Origin: Thalassotalea piscium
GTDB lineage: Bacteria; Pseudomonadota; Gammaproteobacteria; Enterobacterales; Alteromonadaceae
Direction: 5' to 3'
NCBI RefSeq assembly: GCF_030295935.1
Contig: NZ_AP027362.1
Span: 1,302,001 to 1,366,000, forward strand
Length of the DNA: 64,000 nt
The position numbers and the translations under genes are program-made. The notes beneath the pieces are model-generated. The model saw only the letters and a program-made list of their open reading frames with translations. It was not told the origin of the DNA and ran no database searches. Of the stretch, positions 1-7,541 are shown one piece after another (within the stretch, counting starts at the first letter, position 1; each line of letters begins with the position of its first letter).

Positions 1-768
1 GAAACCAATAGTGCAGGTAATATAACAGCAAGCCATCAATATGGCCCTTATGGCGAGCCGATAAACCAAAGCGCATCACGGTTTAGGTACACTGGGCAAA
101 TACTATTACCCGGCACCGAGCTTTATTACTACAAAGCACGGATTTATCATCCAAAACTAGGTCGATTCCTTCAAACTGACCCTGTAGGTTATGAAGACCA
201 GATGAATCTGTATGCTTATGTGGGGAATGATCCGGTTAATATGAATGATCCATCCGGAAAGTTCATGAATTTTATTCTTGGAGGAGTTGTAGGTGCGGCA
301 GTTGAAGCATTTACTCAAATAGCAACGGAAGGTAGTGTTAATAATTGGACAAAGGTTGGAGCAATGGGAGCCGCAGGAGTTGTTTCTGGTGGGCTAAGTG
401 TTGCAACAAAGGGTTTATCTATTGGACAAAAAGCTCTTACGGTGGCAGGGAATACGACAATAGATGCTACTTCTCAAGCTACAGCAAGTTTAATCTCTGA
501 TGGGATAACTGGAGATCATAGTGGTTCTCTAGCAAACGCTGGTGAAACAGCATTAAATGCAGCAGCAGGTACAGGGAAGGCAACAGTATCAGCAGCCAAA
601 GGAAAACTAGGTGTTATAGGCAAAATTGCTGGTGTAAAATCACCATCAATTAACACTGGTTTAAAATCAGTAGATAAAGCTTTCACTGAAGCTGGAAGTC
701 GTGCTGCTCAAACCGCAGAAGGTGTTGCTGCTGGTGTGATTAATAATAAACTGAAGGAAAATCAATAA
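1..768 (+). CDS. RHS-repeat protein, C-terminal end with variable tip (5' partial)
   Basis: The frame is open from base 1, so the gene begins outside the window. About 85 residues of RHS core are visible, with the hallmark run [20 protein letters not shown] and then [19 protein letters not shown], which closes the core in RHS/YD-repeat polymorphic toxins. After this the sequence changes to a roughly 165-residue Gly/Ala/Ser/Thr-rich tip that matches no nuclease or deaminase motif I know. In this family the tip is normally a toxin released inside or next to a competitor cell. The hydrophobic glycine-rich start of the tip (about residues 90-105 of the visible part) would suit a membrane-active toxin, but that is inference. 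The next gene overlaps by one base, as toxin and immunity genes often do. Confidence 0.85.
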   Translation, partial: ETNSAGNITASHQYGPYGEPINQSASRFRYTGQILLPGTELYYYKARIYHPKLGRFLQTDPVGYEDQMNLYAYVGNDPVNMNDPSGKFMNFILGGVVGAAVEAFTQIATEGSVNNWTKVGAMGAAGVVSGGLSVATKGLSIGQKALTVAGNTTIDATSQATASLISDGITGDHSGSLANAGETALNAAAGTGKATVSAAKGKLGVIGKIAGVKSPSINTGLKSVDKAFTEAGSRAAQTAEGVAAGVINNKLKENQ

Positions 769-1070
769 TGCAAAATGTTTCAGCCAATTCAGTGTTTCTA
801 AAGGGGTTTAGATATATGTTTTGGATTTGGTTAGTGTTATTAACCTTAGTTTTCTTACTTAGTGTTAGTTTAAGAGCAGAAGTTAGTATTGAAATAACTA
901 ATTTAGCCTTTGCTTATATTGGTATTGTAGTAACTTCATTATTTTTAAGTTTTATAACGGCTTATTTTATTGTGAAAAAAGCTATAGATTCAGGAGAAAT
1001 ATCGGATTCAAATATATTTACTAAAGGAGGAAAATTGAGTTTGAATATCTTTAGCCAAAAGCTTAAATAG
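768..1070 (+). CDS. Small two-helix membrane protein, putative RHS immunity protein
   Basis: This 100-residue protein starts in a TAATG overlap with the rhs stop, so it is translationally coupled to it. Two hydrophobic segments (about residues 14-33 and 47-70) predict two inner-membrane helices; the C-terminal 30 residues are polar and basic. I do not recognise the family. The position immediately behind a variable RHS tip is the normal place for a cognate immunity gene, and a membrane immunity protein would fit a toxin that attacks the membrane. The function is inferred from position only. Confidence 0.6.
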   Translation: MQNVSANSVFLKGFRYMFWIWLVLLTLVFLLSVSLRAEVSIEITNLAFAYIGIVVTSLFLSFITAYFIVKKAIDSGEISDSNIFTKGGKLSLNIFSQKLK

Positions 1071-1089
1071 TTATTTTAATCCAAAGCCT

Positions 1090-1098
1090 CGCTAGTCG
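1090..1098. repeat. 9-bp target site duplication, left copy
   Basis: CGCTAGTCG directly precedes the left end of the IS50-like element and is repeated exactly at 2599-2607 directly after its right end. Nine bases is the usual duplication length for IS4-family elements of the IS50 group. Confidence 0.93.
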
Positions 1099-1113
1099 CT
1101 GTCTTTCCTACAC

Positions 1114-1146
1114 AAATCCCTCGATAAAAATCGAGGGATTTTTTTA
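1114..1146 (+). terminator. Rho-independent terminator inside the IS left end
   Basis: The arms AAATCCCTCGA (1114-1124) and TCGAGGGATTT (1131-1141) pair perfectly around a 6-base loop, followed by a T run to 1146. It lies inside the IS, upstream of the transposase, and would stop rhs read-through from entering the transposase gene. Confidence 0.85.
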
Positions 1147-1204
1147 TGAACTTATTGTACAGAACGTGATCTGATCCATTTATTCAGTGATGAGGTGGAT
1201 TTCT

Positions 1205-2587
1205 ATGTTTACAACAAGTTCAGAGCAATGGGCAGAAGAAACATTTTTACATGCAAAATTGGGCGATACCCGCAGAGCTAAACGACTTGTTGTGTTAGCC
1301 TCTAATCTTTCCAACAAGTTAGGGCAATCACTCGTGCAATCATCTACGTCCACAGCCGATATTGAAGCGGCCTATCGTTTTACTCGTAATAAAGCTATTG
1401 ATGCTCAAGCTATAGCTGAGGCTGGCTTTAAGGCAACAGCAGCAAAAGTTAAAGATTATGATTGCCTACTTGCTTTAGAAGACACCACATCACTTGAATT
1501 TAAACATCAAACGATTCGCGATGAAATGGGGCATACCACTTCGAATAAGCGTTCGCGTGGCATGCATGCTCATTCCGTATTGCTATTTGCCCCTGAGCAG
1601 CAGCATGTTGTTGGTCTGATTGAGCAAAAACGATGGACACGAGACGTCAGTTTGTACGGCCAAAATAATCGCCATGCCAGCCGAGCGTACGAAGACAAAG
1701 AAAGCTATAAGTGGGAGCAAGCATCAGAAGCGATGACTCCCCGTCTAGGTTCAACAATGAATAAGGTAATTTCAGTGTGTGATAGAGAGTCAGATATTAT
1801 TGAATACCTGACTTATAAAACAGCGAGGCAGCAACGTTTTGTCGTGCGCTCAATGCAGAGTCGTTGCATTGAACAAAGTGAAAATAAACTTTATCAATAT
1901 AGTGAGTCGTTAAAATCAGCAGGTCAACGTATTGTTTCGGTGAGGCAAAAAGGCGGACGCAAAGCGCGGGAGGCTTCTTGTCAAATACGTTATGCCAAAG
2001 TTGATGTAAAAATGCCAGCGAATAAAAAAGGCGCTTCGGTATCTCTCTATTATGTGGGTTGTCAGGAAGAAAACAATGACCAAGGATTAAGTTGGCACCT
2101 GTTAACATCTGAGCCTGTGACGTGCAAAGAGGAAGCCGAAAAAGTATTGACCTACTATGAAAAACGCTGGTTAATTGAAGAGTTCCACAAAGCGTGGAAA
2201 AGCGGCGGTACTCAAGTAGAAGATTTACGTATGCAAAGTAAAGACAATTTAGAAAAGGTGATTGTGATATTAGCGTTTATTGCCGCACGCCTTCATCAAC
2301 TTCGTTACCTTGGCCTTAATAAGAAAGAAGCAGAAAAGCATAGTTGTGAAACGGTTTTAAGTCCGTTAGCGTGGAAGTTGCTATGGACAAAACGAGAAAA
2401 ATCAAAACCACCGACAACGGCACCAAGCCTTTATTGGGCTTACATTAACCTTGGGAAGTTAGCGGGTTGGCACGATTCAAAACGTAATGGCCGTGTCGGG
2501 TGGGAGCGATTATGGGAAGGATGGTTTAAATTGCAAACCATCCTTGAAGGCTATGAATTAGCCCAATCTCTTGATCTGAAAATGTGA
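1205..2587 (+). CDS. IS4-family transposase, Tn5/IS50 type
   Basis: This 460-residue DDE transposase aligns by eye with Tn5 transposase throughout. The N-terminal domain has the FLHAKLGDTRRAKRL run. The catalytic residues are visible as D93 in LALEDTTSL, D193 in SVCDRESD and E325 in the YREK signature (Y-x2-R-x3-E-x6-K within YYEKRWLIEEFHKAWKSG). The usual length is about 476, so the protein is complete. I chose ATG 1205 because GAGG at 1192-1195 is well placed before it; in-frame GTG 1187 and ATG 1190 lie upstream without a site. No frameshift or internal stop is visible, so it is likely active. Confidence 0.93.
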   Translation: MFTTSSEQWAEETFLHAKLGDTRRAKRLVVLASNLSNKLGQSLVQSSTSTADIEAAYRFTRNKAIDAQAIAEAGFKATAAKVKDYDCLLALEDTTSLEFKHQTIRDEMGHTTSNKRSRGMHAHSVLLFAPEQQHVVGLIEQKRWTRDVSLYGQNNRHASRAYEDKESYKWEQASEAMTPRLGSTMNKVISVCDRESDIIEYLTYKTARQQRFVVRSMQSRCIEQSENKLYQYSESLKSAGQRIVSVRQKGGRKAREASCQIRYAKVDVKMPANKKGASVSLYYVGCQEENNDQGLSWHLLTSEPVTCKEEAEKVLTYYEKRWLIEEFHKAWKSGGTQVEDLRMQSKDNLEKVIVILAFIAARLHQLRYLGLNKKEAEKHSCETVLSPLAWKLLWTKREKSKPPTTAPSLYWAYINLGKLAGWHDSKRNGRVGWERLWEGWFKLQTILEGYELAQSLDLKM

Positions 2588-2598
2588 TCAAGAGACAG

Positions 2599-2607
2599 CG
2601 CTAGTCG
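2599..2607. repeat. 9-bp target site duplication, right copy
   Basis: This second copy of CGCTAGTCG follows the right IS end. Joined to its left counterpart it restores the sequence AAAGCCTCG-CTAGT-CGGGGCTTTTT, a hairpin followed by a T run, which would have ended the rhs-immunity transcript before the insertion. Confidence 0.93.
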
Positions 2608-2706
2608 GGGCTTTTTAAACAATTTCAAATTTTAATTTCTTAATGTTAAATCATTGGGGAGTAATAACAGCTTTGAAGTAAAGCTTGTTTCGATAAGGAT
2701 ATATCA

Positions 2707-2793
2707 ATGATTCCAGAAGTTAAGCATATATCACCTGAGCTAGAGTTACATAATCAAAGGGGTCAGAGTAAATTGATTTCACAATGGAATTAG
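2707..2793 (+). pseudogene. 5' stub of an unknown gene, cut by a REP-like sequence
   Basis: An ATG at 2707 follows an AAGGAT site at 2694-2699 and opens a 28-codon frame beginning MIPEVKHISPELELHN. The last third of the frame runs into a REP-like sequence (2756-2780) and then into rhs DNA, where it stops. The good ribosome site and abrupt change of sequence suggest the start of a real gene whose remainder was lost. The family is not recognised. Confidence 0.35.
2756..2780 (+). repeat. Single REP-like end sequence (GGGGTCAGAGT type)
   Basis: AAAGGGGTCAGAGTAAATTG resembles the ends of RAYT elements and is related to the GGGGTCAGGTCTTGC ends seen at 16.7 kb and 19.5 kb. It forms the exact junction between the stub gene on its left and the rhs fragment on its right, so it probably marks a past insertion or deletion endpoint. 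Confidence 0.5.
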
Positions 2794-3160
2794 TTCAAGC
2801 ATTAGTCAAGATACACTTGGACGAGTAACCGACTTTAACCATACCGCGGTGAACAATGCTCATTTTAGCTATAACCCTGCGAATCAAATTGTTGAGCGTT
2901 CAGTCAGTAATAACAACTTTCAAATTGCTATACCCACGCTAAGCACGCAAACTTATGCGGTTAACAACTTAAACCAATACACTAGCGTGCAAGGCCAAAC
3001 GGTTAATCATGACAGCAATGGCAACCTCACCAATTATAATGGTTGGGTTTATGGCTATAATGCCCATAATCGATTAGTCTCAGCAGATAAAGCGGATACT
3101 GAACTTGTGTTAAGCTACGATGCCATTGGCCGTCTAGAACGTTCAACATTACATGGCTAA
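2777..3160 (+). pseudogene. RHS core-repeat fragment
   Basis: The frame is open from 2777 and carries YD-repeat residues: SYNPANQIVERSVSNNN, then NLNQYTSVQGQTVNHDSNGN and SYDAIGRLERSTLHG. This is RHS core from upstream of the [10 protein letters not shown] region, so it is not a continuation of the gene at position 1. There is no proper start, and the frame stops where the next mobile element begins at 3161-3170. It is a leftover from rearrangement of the rhs locus. A GTG at 2849 could start translation but nothing suggests a functional product. Confidence 0.8.
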
Positions 3161-3169
3161 AAAATAATA

Positions 3170-4437
3170 GGACACCCAACATTATTGATTTATTCACTTC
3201 TCTTTACTATGGTTAAATAATCTACAGTAAAGTGGTGTTTAACATGACTCAAGCACGTAGTAAGCAAGTATCCCTTGAAGATACTCGTTATTATCACTTA
3301 ATCTCTCGCTGTGTACGTCGAGCTTATTTATGTGGCGAAGATACTCACACTAATCAAAGCTTTGAACACCGCAGACAATGGATGGTTAACCGCATTCGAT
3401 TTTTAACGTCTGTTTTTGCTATTGATGTAGCGGCTTATGCCGTTATGTCGAACCATTATCATCTTGTTGTGTATGTTGATGAAAATGAAGCTCTGGCTTG
3501 GAGTGACGAAGAGGTTTGTCAGCGCTGGCAGCAGCTTTATCATAGCCACCCATTAGTTGAGCGATTACAAAAAGGGCAATGTAGCTGCCAAGCTGAAATT
3601 GATAAAGCCCAAGAGATTATCAAGCAATGGCGAAGCCGTCTAAGTGATTTATCTTGGCTAATGCGTAACCTTAATGAGTATATTGCCCGCAAAGCTAATA
3701 ATGAAGATAACTGCAAAGGCAGATTCTGGGAAGGGCGGTTTAAATCACAAGCGCTGCTTGATGAAAAAGCCGTACTTGCTTGCATGGCCTATGTGGACTT
3801 AAATCCGATAAGAGCGAAAATGGCAGATACGGTACAAACAGCACAATATACCTCTATTTTTGAACGTATTCATGACAAAGCCAGCGATGTTGATAATAAA
3901 GAGACCTTGCCATTTACTGCTAAACCTTTGCTAGGCTTTATTGGTAACGAGCATAAAAGCTCACCTAAAGGAATAGCGTTCTCCTTGCTTGATTATTTAA
4001 CGCTAGTAGAAGAAACAGGAAAAATTATCAGAGAAGATAAGCGCGGTAAGATTAATGAAAAATTTTGCCCATTGTTAACGGCTTTAGGTATCGATAGTGA
4101 CGATTGGTTAATGCTTGCCGAGCATTTTGGTAAAAAATATCATCAAGCAGTTGGCTCGCTAGCAGAGCTTAATACTTTTGCTGCCCACACAGGTAGGCGA
4201 TGGGTGGGTGGACATCGACAGCAAGCGTTAATATTCCACTGAAACCACCAAACTAAATAAATACCAACTCCTAAGCAGCGTCTCGCTGATATTCGTGTGG
4301 GTAAAATTGCCTGTTTTGTTTCTTTACAAGCTAGGTTAGCTTAATAAATTTATAGGTAAGCAAAGTTTATATCATCGTCTTTGATTGGCGGAGCTATTTA
4401 TATAAAGTATTGTCTATTATAAAATATATGGATGTCC
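3170..4437 (+). mobile_element. RAYT unit with short inverted ends
   Basis: GGACACCCA at 3170-3178 is matched inversely by TGGATGTCC at 4429-4437 (one mismatch), bracketing a Y1 transposase gene. The left end interrupts the rhs fragment. The right end lies in a 50-bp sequence that is perfectly duplicated. The boundaries are inferred from these short inverted repeats only. Confidence 0.5.
3244..4242 (+). CDS. REP-associated tyrosine transposase (RAYT, Y1/HUH family)
   Basis: This 332-residue protein has the single-strand-DNA transposase fold signature of the IS200/IS605-like Y1 family: metal-binding HUH motif as H71-Y-H73 in VMSNHYHLVV, and a candidate catalytic tyrosine Y146 in MRNLNEYIARKAN, followed by GRFWEGRFKS and YVDLNPIRAKM. 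RAYTs cut and mobilise REP hairpins. It is longer than the RAYT at 16.8 kb and clearly a different subfamily, with an insert between the HUH motif and the tyrosine. ATG 3244 is preferred to the two GTG codons at 3232 and 3235 because similar proteins start close to the RYYHLISR segment. No disruption is seen. Confidence 0.88.
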   Translation: MTQARSKQVSLEDTRYYHLISRCVRRAYLCGEDTHTNQSFEHRRQWMVNRIRFLTSVFAIDVAAYAVMSNHYHLVVYVDENEALAWSDEEVCQRWQQLYHSHPLVERLQKGQCSCQAEIDKAQEIIKQWRSRLSDLSWLMRNLNEYIARKANNEDNCKGRFWEGRFKSQALLDEKAVLACMAYVDLNPIRAKMADTVQTAQYTSIFERIHDKASDVDNKETLPFTAKPLLGFIGNEHKSSPKGIAFSLLDYLTLVEETGKIIREDKRGKINEKFCPLLTALGIDSDDWLMLAEHFGKKYHQAVGSLAELNTFAAHTGRRWVGGHRQQALIFH

Positions 4438-4589
4438 CAGAACCTTTCAATATAAAGTATTGTCTATTATAAAATATATGGATGTCCCAGAACCTTTCAT
4501 ACGTTGCCATTATAGACAGTTAAGTAATATCTATTCAATCTATGAAAGAAAAGAAGCTGTTATCCGTTATAAGCTAACACGACTACTTG
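4243..4589. other. Intergenic tail of the RAYT element
   Basis: No gene is visible here. The stretch holds the right end of the RAYT unit and the 50-bp tandem duplication described separately; the rest is AT-rich without recognisable motifs. Confidence 0.6.
4400..4499. repeat. Perfect 50-bp tandem duplication
   Basis: Bases 4400-4449 and 4450-4499 are identical. Each unit begins ATATAAAGTATTGTC and ends GGATGTCCCAGAACCTTTCA, so the presumed RAYT right end is present twice. Perfect identity means the duplication is recent. Confidence 0.95.
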
Positions 4590-4596
4590 TTAGCTT
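4571..4596 (-). terminator. Possible terminator of the acyltransferase gene
   Basis: AAGCTAACA (4571-4579) and TGTTAGCTT (4588-4596) form a perfect 9-bp stem that overlaps the stop codon of the minus-strand gene. The T tract on the minus side is poor, so termination is uncertain. Confidence 0.35.
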
Positions 4597-5699
4597 TCAG
4601 GACTGAGTGCTTTTTTGGCAAATACAGGGTTGGCGTACATAGTTAGCAACCAACGCTTTTGAACTTCGCTTAAATCTTTAACGCGTTCAATTAACTGCGG
4701 TATAAGCTCATTTTCTTGGTTACTACTGTGCAATACTTGATATGCAGACTCATTACTTTCATAAAGTTTATAGTTAGTAATAATTTGTCTGTCAATTTCT
4801 TCAGCAATGGCTTTACTGCTAGTAAAATCACCAAGAACAGGATGTCCAAATGCAATATGTACTCGACCTTTTTGGCCAATAATGCCTTGGGTAATGCTTT
4901 TAAGATCTTCATCATCTGTTTTTTGATAAGCACCACTGGTTTCAGTTTGAGCTAATTCAATCGCTTTGTCATGATCACAAGGGTCAAACTCATATGAAAT
5001 AGACACAGGTACTATATTTAATTGTGCTAAATAATCACTAATAGCCATGGCCTTATCTTTATTTAATAACAGCATAGAGATAAGCGCTGCGTTCGTTTTG
5101 TCTAAGCCGTCTTTGGCTCTTCCTTCTCGCTGTGCGATCCAAATGTTTTGTTGGTTATTGGTTAGGCTATGGTGAATATAGGCTGAGAGTTTTTTGGAAG
5201 CAGTAAGCATTTCACGTTTAGTTTTTTCACTGCGCTTAACAATAAAACTTTTGTTGATGCGCATTAGGTCTGCCACCCAAGTTTTATGTAATAGGTTATC
5301 ACCCACTGCCGCTTCAACAGTGTTAGCATTACATTTAAATAACGCCCAATTTACTAAAGCAACATCTAAAACAATATCTCGATGATTACTAATAAATAAC
5401 GTTGGTTTATTTAAGTCAAAGTTTTCTACACCACTAAAAGAAAACCCTTTAGTACTGTTTTCAACAAGTTTGTGTAGGTACTTGGCAACATGGCGTTGTA
5501 TGTCGTCAACTGTGTGCCAATGTTTTATTTTCTTTTTCAGAGACCAGTGAACAACTTTACGTGTTAATGAAGGAAAACGCTTACTTAATTTGGGCACTAA
5601 AAACGTTGTTATAGCGTTAATAAGCTCTGGTTCATTGGCGAGTTTTTGTAATACATCAACAACCTCATGGTCCCGATAAGGCCGAATATCTTCAAACAT
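4590..5699 (-). CDS. PlsC-like 1-acyl-glycerol-3-phosphate acyltransferase family protein
   Basis: This 369-residue protein contains a PlsC/LPLAT-type acyltransferase domain (about residues 85-300). Motif I is seen as FISNHRDIVLDVAL near residue 102, motif III-like sequence as IWIAQREGRAKDG, and IVPVSISYEFDP follows. Enzymes of this superfamily transfer acyl groups from acyl-CoA or acyl-ACP to glycerophosphate or related acceptors at the inner membrane. The acceptor here cannot be told from sequence. The second Asp stands six residues after the His (H-x5-D) rather than the textbook H-x4-D. No clear transmembrane helix is present. It is a single gene with no operon partner. Confidence 0.75.
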   Translation of the reverse strand: MFEDIRPYRDHEVVDVLQKLANEPELINAITTFLVPKLSKRFPSLTRKVVHWSLKKKIKHWHTVDDIQRHVAKYLHKLVENSTKGFSFSGVENFDLNKPTLFISNHRDIVLDVALVNWALFKCNANTVEAAVGDNLLHKTWVADLMRINKSFIVKRSEKTKREMLTASKKLSAYIHHSLTNNQQNIWIAQREGRAKDGLDKTNAALISMLLLNKDKAMAISDYLAQLNIVPVSISYEFDPCDHDKAIELAQTETSGAYQKTDDEDLKSITQGIIGQKGRVHIAFGHPVLGDFTSSKAIAEEIDRQIITNYKLYESNESAYQVLHSSNQENELIPQLIERVKDLSEVQKRWLLTMYANPVFAKKALSPES

Positions 5700-6012
5700 T
5701 TAACAGTCTCTAATTTACACAAAAAGTGATATATACTGATGCCATTGTAACTGAAATAAATGCGAAATATAGAGAAAATACGTAAATTATAAAGACAAAA
5801 AATAAGGTGTAGTTTAAAAAATATACTTTCTAAAATATCTTTTTTAAGTTTTTTGATTTGTTTTTATAAATATCAAAAAAAATTTAAATATTAATTTGTT
5901 GTAATAATAGGGAGTTGTAATTTTTATTGAATATTTTTCCTTTTTATCCTTGCGTTTTTTCGGTTTAACCCCAAGTCTTATAGTGAGTAACAAATATAAT
6001 AAGGAAAATGAA
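5700..6012. other. AT-rich intergenic region between acyltransferase and hpf
   Basis: The two genes are divergent, so both promoters must lie here. The middle (about 5780-5940) is extremely AT-rich. I see no convincing -35/-10 pair, operator or RNA structure. Confidence 0.4.
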
Positions 6013-6369
6013 ATGAAGATAAATATTTCTGGTCACCATGTCGAAGTTACTAATTCAGTTAGAGAACATATTGAGGAGAAGTTCTCAAAAATAGCATCCC
6101 ACTTTCCAACGCTTGTCGCAATAGATACCATACTTTCTAAAGTACATGGCAAGCATCATGTTGAACTCTCCACAAATTATGAAGGGGTTAGAATAGCAAT
6201 TGCAGGAACAGACCCTGTAATGTACCCAGCTATAGCAAGTGCAACCAAAAAATTAGATGCAGCCCTAAAGCATAGAAAAGGCCTGCTTAAAGCAAACCTC
6301 CATGTTAAGCCAGTGAGTACTAGCGAAGAAATTGCTCATGAAAAAGTGCAGTCGCTCGACTTAGCATAA
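6013..6369 (+). CDS. hpf: Ribosome hibernation promoting factor (HPF/RaiA family, short form)
   Basis: This 118-residue protein begins MKINISGHHVEVTNSVREHI, the standard start of HPF/YfiA proteins. It has the beta-alpha-beta-beta-beta-alpha S30AE/RaiA fold residues, including KFSKIASHFP and YPAIASATKKLDAALKHRK. These proteins bind the 30S decoding centre in stationary phase and stabilise idle 70S or 100S ribosomes. It is slightly longer than E. coli HPF (95 residues) but lacks the dimerising domain of long HPF. ATG 6013 is chosen because AAGGAAAA (6001-6008) lies just before it; the reading frame extends upstream to 5950 without a ribosome site. A terminator follows directly, so it is monocistronic. 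Confidence 0.92.
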   Translation: MKINISGHHVEVTNSVREHIEEKFSKIASHFPTLVAIDTILSKVHGKHHVELSTNYEGVRIAIAGTDPVMYPAIASATKKLDAALKHRKGLLKANLHVKPVSTSEEIAHEKVQSLDLA

Positions 6370-6386
6370 TTAGTTTTCATTCAAAC

Positions 6387-6412
6387 AACGGGGAGTATAA
6401 CTCCCCGTTTTT
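6387..6412 (+). terminator. Rho-independent terminator of hpf
   Basis: AACGGGGAG (6387-6395), loop TATAA, CTCCCCGTT (6401-6409) and a T run form a strong terminator 18 bases after the hpf stop. Confidence 0.9.
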
Positions 6413-6434
6413 GATCATATCGCTTTTTGGTTGT

Positions 6435-6705
6435 GAGCTAACAAGCTAGTAGGGTGGGCTTAAGTCTATCAGCTGGCATTAGCGCTGTATTGACGGCATA
6501 AATGCCGACCTACATAACCTGTTAGTAATATGAGCTAATATTCTGGTAGGGTGGGCTTAAGCCGAACAGCTGGCATTAGCGTTGTATTGACGGCATAAAT
6601 GCCGACCTACATAACCTGTTAGTAATATGAGCTAATACTCTGGTAGGGTGGGCTTAAGTCTTTCAGCTGGCATTAGCGTTGTATTGACGGCATAACCTAC
6701 TAATA
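6435..6705. repeat. BIME-like array, three 97-bp units
   Basis: The segment TAGGGTGGGCTTAA recurs at 6450, 6547 and 6644, an exact 97-bp period. Each unit has a forward REP-like half (GTAGGGTGGGCTTAAG) and an inverted half (GGCATAAATGCCGACCTAC), that is, two REPs facing each other. The third unit lacks the AATGCCGACCTACAT stretch and degenerates. Units differ at only a few bases, notably just after GGGCTTAAG. This accounts for the whole hpf-arfB gap. Confidence 0.9.
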
Positions 6706-6787
6706 ATATATGGTAATTAGTTAATTCACTGGCTATACAATGATATAGTGATGCCCTTTGTACTTTACTTCGAGGCTTTTCTGCAAC

Positions 6788-7204
6788 GTGATTATAATTT
6801 CAAACTCAGTACAACTTGGCGATAACGAAGTTGAATTAGTCGCAATTCGAGCACAAGGTGCGGGCGGCCAAAACGTTAATAAAGTATCGTCTGCAATACA
6901 TTTACGTTTCGATGTTCAAGCCTCATCATTACCCGCATTTTATAAAGAAAATTTACTTGCATTAAAAGATAAACGTATTACTAAAGAGGGCGTTATTGTA
7001 ATAAAAGCACAGCAGCATCGTACTCAAGAACTTAATCGAGAAGATGCCCTAAGCCGACTTGTTGAATTAATTAAAAGTGTTGCAATAGTGCAAAAGATAA
7101 GAAGAGAAACTAAGCCTACGAGGTCATCTAAGTTAAAACGTTTAGAAAGTAAAACGCAACGTAGCCAAATTAAAAAGGCCCGCGGTAAGGTTCGTTTAGA
7201 CTAG
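6788..7204 (+). CDS. arfB: Alternative ribosome rescue factor ArfB (peptidyl-tRNA hydrolase)
   Basis: This 138-residue protein has the catalytic GGQ motif at residues 26-28 in [17 protein letters not shown], the release-factor domain-3 fold, and a long Lys/Arg-rich C-terminal tail. ArfB enters stalled ribosomes lacking a stop codon, places its basic tail in the empty mRNA channel and hydrolyses the peptidyl-tRNA. The start is taken as GTG 6788, since family members begin MI-x-ISN; GAGG lies at 6771-6774. The frame stays open upstream to 6758 but that extension is not family-like. A short GTGC-A7-GCAC hairpin after the stop is a weak possible terminator. Confidence 0.92.
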   Translation: MIIISNSVQLGDNEVELVAIRAQGAGGQNVNKVSSAIHLRFDVQASSLPAFYKENLLALKDKRITKEGVIVIKAQQHRTQELNREDALSRLVELIKSVAIVQKIRRETKPTRSSKLKRLESKTQRSQIKKARGKVRLD

Positions 7205-7242
7205 CGTTCGTGTGCAAAAAAAGCACTAAAATGAATGCCTAA

Positions 7243-7443
7243 TTACGCAAATTGGCTTACTAGGAAAATACCAATAAAAAAGTAAATAAATACGAAAAAA
7301 TAGAATGAAAATGGCTGAGTGCGTTTGTAATAATAATGAGATTTAAACCCTTTAGCGCCAGCAACAACCTTTCCTAGCATTAAACTCCAAACGCTTTGTG
7401 CGATAAGTAGTATTCCAATAATCAGTATCAATGTGTTTGGCAC
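7243..7443 (-). CDS. Small two-helix membrane protein, unknown function
   Basis: This 66-residue protein starts MPNTLILIIGILLIAQSVWS and has two predicted membrane helices (about 4-24 and 45-64) joined by a basic, tyrosine-rich loop (KSHYYYKRTQ). I do not recognise the family. It lies between purL and arfB, convergent with arfB. It could be a real conserved small protein or chance; the regular helix-loop-helix layout favours a gene. Confidence 0.5.
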   Translation of the reverse strand: MPNTLILIIGILLIAQSVWSLMLGKVVAGAKGFKSHYYYKRTQPFSFYFFVFIYFFIGIFLVSQFA

Positions 7444-7493
7444 TAGTTTTCTTCACTTTATTTCTAACAGCTAGACTCGCGTCTCTTTAGTCG

Positions 7494-7524
7494 TAATAAA
7501 AAAGCCGAATAAACATTCGGCTTT
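7494..7524 (-). terminator. Rho-independent terminator of purL
   Basis: On the minus strand AAAGCCGAAT, loop GTTT and ATTCGGCTTT (7524-7501) form a perfect 10-bp stem, followed by TTTATT. It lies 17 bases after the purL stop. Confidence 0.9.
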
Positions 7525-7541
7525 AATATTTATGTGGCTAC

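Larger units (their letters stand above)
1099..2598 (+). mobile_element. IS50/Tn5-like insertion sequence (IS4 family), intact, 1500 bp
   Basis: The left end begins CTGTCTTTCCTACACAAAT and the right end, read inward on the minus strand, begins CTGTCTCTTGATCACATTT. Both resemble the 19-bp Tn5 mosaic end (14 and 15 of 19 bases by eye). Perfect 9-bp direct repeats CGCTAGTCG flank the element, and one full-length transposase gene lies inside. A strong hairpin terminator sits at its left end, ahead of the transposase. All parts needed for transposition appear present. The element lies in what was the terminator hairpin of the rhs-immunity operon. Confidence 0.93.

Noticed and set aside
1-4500. Prophage or integrative element at the left accessory region
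   Set aside because: No integrase, phage structural genes or attachment repeats are visible; the content is explained by rhs, an IS and a RAYT.
6435-6705. Regularly spaced repeats considered as a CRISPR array
   Set aside because: The 97-bp units are nearly identical throughout, including the parts that would be spacers, and no cas genes are near.
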